Source: Triplophysa rosa (Eukaryota; Chordata; Actinopteri; Cypriniformes; Nemacheilidae). Taken from it: a DNA stretch of 64,000 nucleotides. Positions 10,101 through 22,100 of this stretch are shown here, one piece after another. The stretch is from positions 25,086,103-25,150,102 of the forward strand of contig NC_079891.1 in assembly GCF_024868665.1 (NCBI RefSeq), given 5' to 3'. How positions within the stretch are numbered: position 1 is the first letter of the stretch; each line of letters begins with the position of its first letter. Both the position numbers and the translations under genes were made by a program. The notes under the pieces were generated by a model. The model did no database searches. It worked only from the letters and a program-made list of their open reading frames with translations, and was not told the origin of the DNA.

Positions 10101-13100
10101 GCCTGCATTTGGGTTCTTCACGTATTCCGTGACAGAATCCATGAGCCAGAAACGAACCCAGCAGGCTACCATGGATGCTGGGCGGTCCCACCAAGCCCGC
10201 CTCCTCTGCGGCGTTCGCCAGGAGAACATGGACCTTGAGGACTACTTGGACAGATTCCTAGGCGCCGCAGAGGAGGGTGTCTTCGGGGAGGCGGAACTGG
10301 CGGTGCTCTTTAACGCCATGTCTCAGGAGCCCCCTTTCGCGAGTGGAGATGAGGGTGATGAGACCGCTGGACTTTAACGCTGTGTGGCAGTACGCCACGT
10401 ACCTTTCGGGGTCCAGGGTCTCAGCCCAATCCAGCTACTCATCTCCGCTGGCCTCGCTCCCAGAGGGTCGGGCCTTGCAGATCGGGGTTCTGGGCACCGC
10501 CACACCTTCCGCCTCAGCCCCTGCAGTCTCGTCTCCACCAGTCAGCCTGGGTGGCAAGCGGGGGAGACTAGAGTCTTGGGGGACCTCCTCCGAGGAGTCC
10601 CAGCCAGAACCAGCCGTGCCGTTTGCCTCTTTTCTTCAGCCGACCTCCAGGCGGGTGGTTCGGCTGAAGAAAAAGAGGCAGCGGCGGGCAGCGCGGACTC
10701 CACCCCAGCCAGGTGCAGCCGGCATCCCAGCCGGCGCAGCCGGCGTCCAGTCCGGTGCAGCCGGCGTCCCAGCCGGTGCAGCCGGCGTCCAGTCCGGTGC
10801 AGCCGGCATCCAGTCCGGTGTCCAGTGTCGTGTCCAGTGTCATGCCCAGTCCGGTGCGGCCAGTGTCTAGTCCGGCGTCCCAGCCGGCGACCCAGCCGGT
10901 GTCAAGCCCTGTCCAGCCGGCCTGTCCAGCCGGCCTTCCAGCCGGCCTTCCAGTCGGTACAGCAGCCGGCCTTCCAGCCGGCCTTCCAGTCGGTACAGCA
11001 GCCGGCCTTCCAGCCGACGTCAAGCCTTGTCCAGCCGTCCTTCCAGCCAGCCTTCCAGCCGGCCTTCCAGCCGGGTCCCAGCCTTGTCCCCCCCTGGACT
11101 TCCCCTAAGTCCCTCAGGACTTCCCCTAAGTCCCCCAGGACTCCGCACCCTCGAGCGCAGCCGGGGACTAAGACTATTCTCCCTTCTCCCTACCCCCATG
11201 GACTGCCCCCTATGAGCCCTTGTTTGGCCCCACCCCCCCTCCCATGTTTGTTATTTTTATTGTCCCACCCAAGCCCTGTTGTTATCTTGTCATGTCTGCC
11301 CCTGATTTTGTTTTCTCTGTATTGCCTTGTCTTGTCTGTCACCCAGTCCGCCTTGTCTCGTCTGTCTACCCCTTGGTGAGCACCTGGAGGTGCTCATTAA
11401 AGGGGGGGGGGGCTTCTGTCATGGTTCTGCCTCACCTAGTCTTGGATTTCCTGGTCCTGAGGCAGAGCCATGACAAAGTCTTTGGTTATGTGTGGAGAGA
11501 AACATATTATTGTCCTTTTGACAATAATATGCGTTCTCTCCAGTGTCTCGTCATTGGCCCCGCCCCTCTCGTTTCATGTATTGCTTCCCTCTCGTGTCTA
11601 ATGTTCCTCACCTGCCCTGTGTATCCCTCGTTTGTCTTGCCTATAAATGCCCTCATGTTTCTTTGTCATGTGCTTGTGGATTGTACCGTGTATGTATGTG
11701 TACCTTGTTCATGTTCATATGTTGTTGCCCGTAAGCCTGTTTCTTACCCTGTCCCTGAACTGTGAGTTTTGTGGTTTTTGCTTTAGTTACACTGCTGTGT
11801 GTTTAGACGTTTGGTCGTGTCCTTTAGTTTAGTTTTTACTGTTCTTGCTGTCGTTTTTCCCCCTCATGGGAAGTCTTTTGTTGTGTATTAATCTCTTAGT
11901 TCTGTTTTCCCCATCGAGGGTGTATTGTTTTGTGTTTTTTGTTATTAAAGTCTTGTTCATTAACCCCTTCACTGCCTGCCTGCATTTGGGTTCTTCCCAC
12001 GTATTCCGTGACAGGTAGTCAAAAGTGCCCCAGAACTGTTTGCTTTCCTACATTCTTCAAAATATCTTCTCTTGTGTTCAACAGAACAAAAAAAGTAATA
12101 TAGTAATAAAGTAATTTTTCCTACTATGGTAGTCAATGGTGTTCTAGAACTGTTTGGTCACAAGCATTCTTCCAAAAATCTTTCTGTTTTCAACATAACA
12201 AAGAAATTTATACAGATTTGGAACAACTCAATGATGAGTAAATGATGACAGAATCTTTATTTTTGGGTAAACTGTTCCTTTAATGCAGAGACAACTAATA
12301 GAAATGATAAAATGATTGAACAGTATAAAAACTGGCTCACAGTATTACTTTGTTAGTTTGAACGTGACCAGTGGCATGAGTTAAAATAAAATATCGGTAT
12401 GATAAAATATCGGTAACACTTTACAATAAGGTTGTATTTGTTAACATTAGTTAATGCAAACACAAAATAAAATATTTTAAAGAATGTTGGTAACCGAACA
12501 ACGGCGGTACCTAATCACTTATAACTAACTGTTAACACATGCAATCTTATTGTAAAGTGTTACTAAATATCATATGAATGGAAGCTGGTATTGTGGTGGG
12601 TATAATGTCATCGCAGTAATCAGTAAAACTGCAGTTGTTGGTCATACTGATTATTATGCAGACCACATCCGACACACAATAAACACGCAGGCGTGAAATG
12701 ACTGCTGTCATTCTCAGACAGGCACAAACATTTCAACACTAAATAGTCCACTGTTGCATTGGTGGTTTTAATGGACACCAATTGCCGTGGTAGGCGGAGC
12801 TTAAAGGCAGTAAAAAGGATTTTTCTACTTAGAAATATCTACTTAGCTGAACAATGGAACACAGGAGAGAGGATGGTAAAACTATTTGGAAACAATATTT
12901 CTGAAAACCCGTTTGATGCCGCAGGATGACACACCGCACAGCTTTAAATAAAATGCTTTTATAATACCATAATTAATTATGACTCATTTTGAAACTCGGA
13001 TATACAGCAATCCATTTCTGAGGAAAAATGAGAATGGCTTTCAGTATTTTGTCTACTGTTGCATGACTGCCAACTAAAGCCTTTTCCAGCCAGACATCAA

Positions 13101-16100
13101 AGGACACTTCAATGGTCACCCTGTGCATCCCTGCAGTCAATCGCTTGGTCTTCAAAGACTACAAGGCCTACTAATCTTTATCCTTACATATACTAACATT
13201 TTAAATAATTGCATTATTTAATTAATTTAATAAATGAAGAGTTTGGTTCCAAAATCCGATAAACGCCATAAAAAAAAGAGTTTCCGCCAAAATCAGTATT
13301 GTATCAAGTCGGTATTGAAAAGTCACTTTTTAATTTTACGCAAAATGCGATATCCGCCGTGTTATTCAGTCATGTTTTCTCCCTTTTTTTCCAAACCGCA
13401 ATATACGACAGTCTCACTTCTCTGGAGAATGCGATATATCCGCTCAACCAATCACAGCACACCATTCCACGCATTGTAAACAGTAATGGCGGCGCTCTGA
13501 ATACGGTCGACTCCTAGTTTCCCTGATCTACTTTGTACTTTGTGTTCAACAAACAAACACAAAAATGAATAATTTTGACGCCATTGATGAACCTGTGCTG
13601 GTTTCTGCAGTGGGGAAGAAACGTAAGCCATCGAAATCAAATCATTTACGTGAGGAAATTAAGATGAGGCACTAATTTATAGCATTAAAAAGATGACCCG
13701 TTGAATTCATTTTAGGAGCGATGACTGATTGAATGTATTTTTAGTCCAGTGCCTGTATGTAAGATTAGTATTGTATTGAGTTCAGAGGCTGTCATATGAA
13801 TCAACTCACTTTGTTGTGTATTTTCAACAGTTTCGATATGAAAAATAACTTTTATATTGATTAAATGGATTTATTGCATTTTGAAAAATACTTGTTATGG
13901 ATTCATTGCATTTTGGGGGAAAATGATCAGTTTTTATAATAAATCTTTTAAAATCAAAATCTGGATTTGAATTTTTTATGTTACTAGAACCTAAAGATGC
14001 TATGTGAAACTTTGAAACAGAAAATAGTGGTTTTCATCTTGCCACATTCTTTGTAAAGAAAACACATTTTTACTCAAATTAATCAAAATGGATTTATAGC
14101 GTTTTGGAACCAAACTCTTCAAATATATATAACACATACTATGTAACTCACATATGTACATTCATCATAATGACAAAAGAGCATATCTTCGCTGCCAAAA
14201 CCATATTTTTTCTGTTTGTGTGTGTTGCCACAATCGCCTTCAGCTCGCCCACCAAGAGCTTAAAACATCAATGCATGATTTTCTAAAACTGCTCTGAAAC
14301 AATATGTACTGTGAAACACTGCACAAATAAAAATGACTTAACTTTTGACTATTTTGACCACGAGTGCACACCTACAACAATGACTTTGAAAGTTCTGTTC
14401 TGTCAGAATTGAAAGTTCTGTCATCTTGTTCCAAACCTGTATAAATGTATTTGTTCTGCTGAACACACAGGAAGATATCTGGAAGATTGTCAAATTTCAC
14501 CCCTCCCCCTTTGACTCCCATAGTATTTGTTTTCCCTACTATGGCAGTAAATGGTGGGTTAGATCTGACATTCTTCCAAATTTCTTCCTGTGTTTTCAGC
14601 AAAACAAAGTGAAGTATCCCTTTAAGAAGAACATGGAAAGAAAACGGTAAATCTTCATGTAAATGTGGTGAACAGGGCAGGCAGACACACACACACGCAG
14701 AATACAGATGAATGAAGCAGAAGGACCTTCTCACTGCTGCTGAGTTTCATAGTGATTATTTCATGCAGTCATGTCTGACCTTCCTCTCCTGCTGCTCTGT
14801 GTGTGTGTGAACTCTGTCTGCTCTCTTAAATCAAGGTTCAGCATCTGACCTCCGCCGTGTGTGTGTATGCAAGTGTCGTGTTCATTAAGGACGATGAAAA
14901 CAGGAGGTGTGAGAGGACGGTACGATGAAGACCTTGCGTTTGGCAGCCAGCTGCTCCTGATAACGGTCCGATGAATCACCAGGAATCTCACTGGCCCACA
15001 GAGTCAAACCCACCACCAGGTAAGCACAGCCCATCACCAAGAGAGGAAGGAAGTAAATCAGGACTGCTACACACACGTAGTACCTTTATGAGAGAGATGG
15101 GATGGATTGATGGGAAGAAGGGAAAAGAAAATAGGAAGGTTAAATATTTGTAGATATTTAGATATGAACTGTAAACTTTTTACAGATGTATAATATTGTA
15201 TTGGTTTTAATTCACTAGGAAGTTTTTGCACATTATTTCTTGTTCCAAAATGAAAGTCTTATTTACTATTCGCCAACAATCCAGTTAAACCAATCGCAGA
15301 TTTAGCCTTGCATCGTATTTAAGCGATTGTCTCTTTTCGGTGCAAGCACGCCTCCTTTCTGTGTAAATCAGGCTTGCTAAATAATGCACCGCATGCACAG
15401 ATGTTAGTGATATTTGCCAGTTTGCTACAGTCTCAGTATGCCAGACTTTTGCGTTCTGCACAACTTAGCTCTGAGAAACACTCGTTTTTGGCCTAGTCTG
15501 CCTTGTTACTGCTTTACATAATTCCTTTAGTGAATTGTGTGCTAGAGCAGCGCAGATAATAAAAATGCTATCAGCTGGCAAGATTCATTCTTAGTAAATT
15601 CCTCCTTCATTGTTCAGGGAATCGTGTTCAATTGCATAGCCGTTTTTGTGCTATTCTTTGAACATTTACCAAATCTGTCCCACTTGAGTCATGTTGCCCG
15701 TCATAAAATCAAAAATTTTATTTCATTTATTCTTTATGCATTGTTTCTGACAAAGAACCGAGATCATGCATCAAAATTACGACCTCACATACGGGATATT
15801 CCATGCAAATGTCAACCAAAATTTAAGAGTTTGGTTCCTAGTAAACTAATGGTACTGTTTAGCTTGTTGACAAAATGTTTATATGCTCTCCTAAGTCACT
15901 TTGGATAAAAGCGTCTGCCAAATGAATAAATGTAAATGTAAAATGAGATAACTCCGTTTTAATTTTTTTACGTTTTTTATTGTTATCATGTTTTTATTGT
16001 GTTAGTTAGCTGTATTTTTTTGAGTTATTATGGTTGAAATCAAAACAAACTAACTGCAGTTTAATTGATATTCATTGGAATGCACAATAAAAAGCATGAT

Positions 16101-19100
16101 TTTTGATCTCATTTCAAACTCTTCATTTGTTTTTAAAGCATAGTTTTCCATAGTCAGTTAAAGGAACACAGTGCATAACAATTCTTTCTTCATTTACTCA
16201 CCCTTTGAGTTGTTCTAAGTCTGTATAAACAGTTCTTGGCCACAATTGTCTACCATAGTAGGAAAAATTGCCTTATAAATGTCTTTGTTCTGTTGAACAC
16301 AAAAGAAGATATTTGGAAGAATATAGAAAAGCAAACAGTTCTGCAGCACTTTTGACTACAATTGTCATTTTCCTACTATGGTGGTCGATGGTGGCCAAGA
16401 ACTGTTTGGTAACAAGAATTCTTCCAAATATCCTTCTCTGTGTTAATCAGAACAAAAAAATAGAAAACCTTTTAAAACTCTTTTAAAATAGAAAACTCAC
16501 ATTTAGATTGATGTTTTCTTGATGTCTGGACACTATCAACAGAGGTTTAGTAAAATAGAAAATATTGGTAATAAATACACATTCTGACATGTCAATGTAA
16601 TTTTCAGTCAATTCGCATTGACTGAAAATGTCACATCTATAATGCCTGAATTGCGCCTATCAAGGATATATATGTCTGTCAACATTTAACTTTGATTCAT
16701 TCTTACAGACCGCATAATATTACTGGACACTGTTCTTTATCATTTACAGTCTATGCACCTTACAGAGTAACACCAGAGTAAACAATCGGATGTTGAACAC
16801 ATACAATAAATCAGAATTCGTGAAACAAGACTGGAACTGACAAAAAATGATCTTAAAACCACAATTGCAAACACAGTATGTTTGCTATATAGTGTTGCTC
16901 TAAATCCACCTGCTGAAATGAACAAGCTGCTGAATCCTTGTGGACTCTAAAGTGAGTAAACACTACATGAAATGCCCTAGTGGGTAGACTGAGAGATACT
17001 TATATCAGGATCGGTAACTGCCAATGTGAAGATAACACAGAGGTCTCTGTAATAATGTTGCTTCCGATGATTTCCTCCATGGGGGAATCGAACAATGAGG
17101 CCGTGAATAATTACACTTCCATTGTTTCATATTCCGTGGTGACAGAGGTGGTAATGCTGTCATCGGGAGACTGGCATTCTTTTCCTAAATCTAGTCAGCT
17201 GCCTCACTAGGGCCGTATTTTAAGACATTATAGACAGTTTCGTGAAGTCTGTTCCAAAAACAGAAAGCAGAATAATTATGACTTGTTTTGCCCAAATTGG
17301 AATGCAGCACTTTCCTTTGTGACCAATTCCATAATGCATTTCGCAATGCTTAATGGGAAAATAAATCCAAGATGGCAACGCGAGAGAAATGGTGATTATA
17401 CTGTTTATATACACACATTCAATCTAATTTAAAACTGACAAGGTTTATGCACATTATATATTTATATGCATTAGGGTTTTCTGAATCAGTCATTTATAAA
17501 GTTTCATATGAGTTGGAAAGGAGCTGCTTATACTGTATAGTCTGTAGGGAGCACACTAAGTATTGAAAATGGCCACTTGGCCCTTTCCTCTCTTCCCATT
17601 TTCTCCACAGTGGAACCCATTTCTTATGTTCTTGAAGACTGATGGGGGGGGGGGGGGGGGGGGGGAGTTGATTGAACCAGGTACTCACACTGACCGCCTT
17701 ACAGCACACACCCTACTCACCATTTCCCCAGCAATTAACTGCAATCAGGAAAACAGCCAAGAGAGCAAAGTCAAAAACAGACTGTGCGAGAAAGAATAGG
17801 AGTAAATGACCGGGTGAGACAGAGAAAGTGATAGACAGAGAGAGTGAGATACGCATCTGTTCAAACACGGTTCATTAGGGGTGGATGAAACATGCAGTGT
17901 TCTGCTTCATGGATCACACAGCAAAATGGGTTTAATATGACTGAATCAACCCCACTTGATTAGGTAATAACAAGAAAAGTAATTATGCACTCGTAGAAGT
18001 TGTTTAGGAAAAATAAATCCATAAGGCAACAGCACATGCAGAGGTCACATTTCGGGTATGGGTCACCATACCTGACAAATAGGTCACTTTCACTTCACAT
18101 ATTCACTTTATGTTTAACCCATGCTTTACATTGTAGGTTAAACATACAACAGTAATGTTTAAAAAAAAAGTATATTTTATTCAATATACTGTATATTAAG
18201 TATACATATATTTTTTGTATACTTGTGTCACGATTGGCAGCCAGAACCCAGACAGCATTGAAGGGGTTAACAGAAATATTTATTAAGATGTAAAATAAAA
18301 ACACACGATGGGGGAACAAACACAATAACAAAAGACTTCTCAAAAAGGCAAACAAAAACTTCCCTCTAGGGGGCAAAACAAGAACTAAAGCAAAAACAAA
18401 CAAAACTCACAACAAGGGACAACGCAGGGCAGGAACAAGATATTCTAGACAGGGACTAACATGAACAGGGTACGAAGAACGAACCAACAAGGGACAAAGA
18501 GAAACTGGGGCTACAAATAGGGAACACTAAGGAGGGAAGTTAACAAGGGGCAGGTGAGGAGAATCAAACACCAACGGGAAGATTACACGGGGCAGGTGAG
18601 GGGAATGAAACACTAATGGGACAATGACGGGAAACAAGGGGGCGGGGCCAAAGCGCGAGACAAGAAGACACGTGGCGCAATGTCATAACAAACAGCCACG
18701 TGTCTCCACACAAGACATGGTACTGTCATGACCCTGTCCACAAAAACTACAAATTTCAAGACAAGGAGGACAGGACCATGACAACTTGTAAATGTAATAT
18801 TTCAAACACTACTAAATTGGCCCACTTTTAGTTCATAATAGTGTACTTCTATTTATAGTAACAGTAGTAAACTATACAAATACCTGTAGCATATTTTCAT
18901 CTTTATGAAAGTACACTTTGAAGTATACTCTCAGTGCAGTACCAGTTTAGTATTTATACTGCAAGTATACTTGTAGTTTACTTTAAAGGAATAGTTCACC
19001 CCAAAAATAAATTTCAGTCATCATTTACTCACCCTCGAATTGTTCCAAATCTGTAAATTGCTTTGTTCTGATGAACACAGAGAAAGATATTTGGAAGAAT

Positions 19101-22100
19101 GCTTGTAACCAAACAGTTCTTGGCCACCATACTTAGACACTATCAGTGTAAATCACATACACTTGAGTGTAATTTTTAATATATTTTTCTGAGAAGAACT
19201 AAAAGTATTTCTGAGAAGTGCATAGAAAGTAGACTAAAATTATACTTTCTGATTTTTTTAAACACGTATGGCGCACATTTTGTAAGGGTATCTAAATTAA
19301 TTGGTGTTATTTAAGTCAAAAGTCGTATTTAATATGACTGAATTATCCTGAATACATTTGATTACACCAAGAAAATTAATATTAAGGGTCAAGTCGGGCA
19401 GAAACCGTATTCACTTTTTAAGTATGGTAATGCAAAACTCCATTGAAGAGAGAAAGTGCTTTTTCTTCTGTAGATATGGAAACTTCATCAGCATTAATTG
19501 AGCACTTCCCCGATGAAATATTATCTTGGATAAATGGCGTAGCGCTGTCGCAAGTTATTGAGTAAATTAGAATGCCATATGTCAGAACAAAAGATCAATT
19601 CACGTCACAGGTTATGACTAGATGCAGCAGCACACCAGCTACACTACACTGACTCCTTTCAGCACCACAGCCAAATCTGTCTACTTATGACAAAGTGCCT
19701 GACAAAAACCTGTGCTGAGGAAAAAAGCTGGCAGTTACAAGCTCTGACTCAATATCACACTTCCCGGTCGCTTTCCACCCTTCAGCTTTCGTAGTCCAAA
19801 CACGTCGCTTGATTTTTTTTATCGCTAGCAAACAGTGAGAGGCAGTGGTGTAGTGGTGCCTGGAGAAGTGGGTATACTGTTCATTTATGCCCCCATTTTT
19901 AAAGCGGCCCAGCAAAGGATGATCGCCTCGGTGTTAGCCAGGTTTCCACCATGGTTTTATGCACATTTTGAAGTTTCGTATCAGAAATGAGTGATGGCCA
20001 CAGAAGAGGTGCAGATTCTGCAATCAATCCTGGCCTACCAGCTATATGAAGAGACAACCAGGGCAGTACGCAGGATTTTAGCAATACCAATGTCCAAAAA
20101 AAATTTGACTTCCTCGATCTATATATGTGCATTTTAAGACTTTTAAAGTGCAAATTAGACAATAACAATAGCTAACGTACAACCATGTCTGTCTTTTCAT
20201 TATTATCAGCATCAGTAAAAAAGAAATATTATACAATCTATGTTTCATGAAAGAGCATTTGAGTTTGAAATGACATTACAGAATGTCCAGTTTTGAGTGA
20301 ACTATCCCTTAAACGTTTTGAGTAATAACATAGACATCAAATTACAAAAGTTGCAGATACTTGGGTTTATTTAAAACAGGTAACATTTATAGAACATAGA
20401 AACAGAATTAAAGAACAGTAATTCATTTAGAAGTTATGCATTTGAAATATTTGCAAACATTAGCCTATAGCTGTTTTTTTATACCCGTGCATACCCTGCA
20501 CTACACAAGTGGGTATATACAACGCCGACTGATAAAGAAGTGGGTATACCTGTGTGTACCCTCGACTACACCGCTGGTGAGAGGGACTGTCACACAGCGG
20601 TAGCTAATGATATTTAAACTACGAGTTATTGTTTCAGCAGCATGTTTGGAGAAACGGAGCAGAAATAATGTCACAACACCTCTGCGGTTATCATCTCCAT
20701 TCTCACGGAAGAGGAAAAATGAGAGACAGAACATTTGCTCTCTGAATGCCTTGGAGGTACAGCGAATCGCTTAATACCCGAGAAAGCCACAGCTTTTTCG
20801 GAACAGATACAAACCTTTGTGGCTTTTGCCATTTTAGGCAAACAAGACACGGCCCCAACTAACAGTGGAAGACATTTACGGTGGAGGTAGAAATTGGCAA
20901 TAATTTCGGTTGAATGCAACCCAGGAATGGTGAAAGTATACAACTAGACAACCAGATGGAAAGCTAATTACAAAACAAATAAAGGCTGTGTTTTCTCATT
21001 CTCACCTCCCCATGTCCCACAGCTTCGCCTAGATCTCGCCCAGAGCTTAAAAGGAGAAAAAAAATATTTGAATTTGTTCTTTGGCCACTTTGATTTGCTT
21101 TTCTCTGTGGATTTAGAGTCAAATATCAGAAAAAAAAACTGAAAGGGAGAGAAACTGTCTCTGATATGCTTCACATGTGTCGGTCTAGGTGATTATATTT
21201 AGCACATTTTATATTTCTCAAACTTACTGTGGTCGACAAACATTTGTTGTATTATGGCATATTGCCCATGTTACATTGACACAAATGATGTGCCAATTTA
21301 AGTCTCTGTGCCTTATATTGATACGCCTCATTACAACTAATAATGCTGCTACAGAAACTGCTGTCTCATTTTGTGGAGTAGCGTTCGACAGTTAATAAAC
21401 TCTGGTAAAGATATTCAAAAGTTAAAGGACTGAAGCACTGCAAGTTCTCATTGAGTTTGATGGCGTTTGCAGAAAGTACTGAGAGGACCCTGTCAGAATT
21501 CAGATTAAGCTCAATACGCCCTTTTCACATGACGTCACGCATCTTCTGTTCTGCCGCGAAGCAGTGTATCGATACTTCCGCTAGCACTCCAGTTCATAAG
21601 GTGGCGGTAATGCACCTATAAGCTGGTTTGCCAACCGCCAGTAAAACTCAAGAAGTTACTTCCGCTAGCGCCTCAGAATGGAGTTTACCAAGTCCCTCAC
21701 TCATCTGCCACAAATACGGCTAGATGATGTACAACGTCTCGCAGACAAATTTTTGCTAACGACAAGATCAAAGCTAGAGAAAGGATACAAATTATTCGAT
21801 GAACAGTACCTGTTTGATTATGAAGGTAAGTGTTTTGTTTTCTTTTTGTGTTAGCGAAGATGCTAGGAAAAGTACTTGAATATGTGTTCTGTCAGTTTTT
21901 TTCCACTGTTGTTAAATTCCAGCACGACGGCAAGACGGAAGTTCTTCTTCTTCTAGTTTGCTGCAAGACGGATGTTATGATACACTGCTTTGCGAAAAGG
22001 CGGAAGTTAAGTGACGACATTGTGAAAAGGGCCTATTTCAGAGCGGGAGAATGAGAGAGAACCAGCCTGAGGCAAGCCTGTGAGTCACTCAGGAATCATC

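Larger units (their letters stand above)
9540..12013 (+). mobile_element. Short non-autonomous LTR retrotransposon with both LTRs and a 5-bp target duplication
   Basis: Two near-identical LTRs (9540-10134 and 11417-12013), each beginning TGTCATGGTTC and ending TTCCGTGACA, bound an interior of about 1.28 kb. GGTAG at 9535-9539 is repeated at 12014-12018. The interior has a gag-like open frame, a GC-rich proline/glutamine minisatellite and a purine-rich tract before the right LTR, but no protease, reverse transcriptase or integrase. It would depend on a partner element. The LTRs differ at only about ten places that I could see, so the insertion is fairly young. It sits in tacr1 intron 3. Confidence 0.88.
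9359..12282. mobile_element. Foldback MITE (AAAGTTCACCCAAAAATG family) split by an LTR element
   Basis: The left half (9359-9539) starts AGGGAAAGTTCACCC and continues through TTGTTCCAAACTTGTATAAA. The right half (12014-12282) is its inverse and ends GGGTAAACTGTTCCTTTA. Together they form one long palindrome whose middle received the LTR retrotransposon at 9540-12013. Other members of the family lie at about 14387, 16158, 18984, 30812 and 32365. Confidence 0.7.

Noticed and set aside
10384..11379. Long open frame of 331 codons, with overlapping frames on both strands (including 10568-11023 minus)
   Set aside because: The frames are kept open by a GC-rich minisatellite in the LTR element; they read as low-complexity Pro/Arg/Ser or Gly/Thr in every frame.
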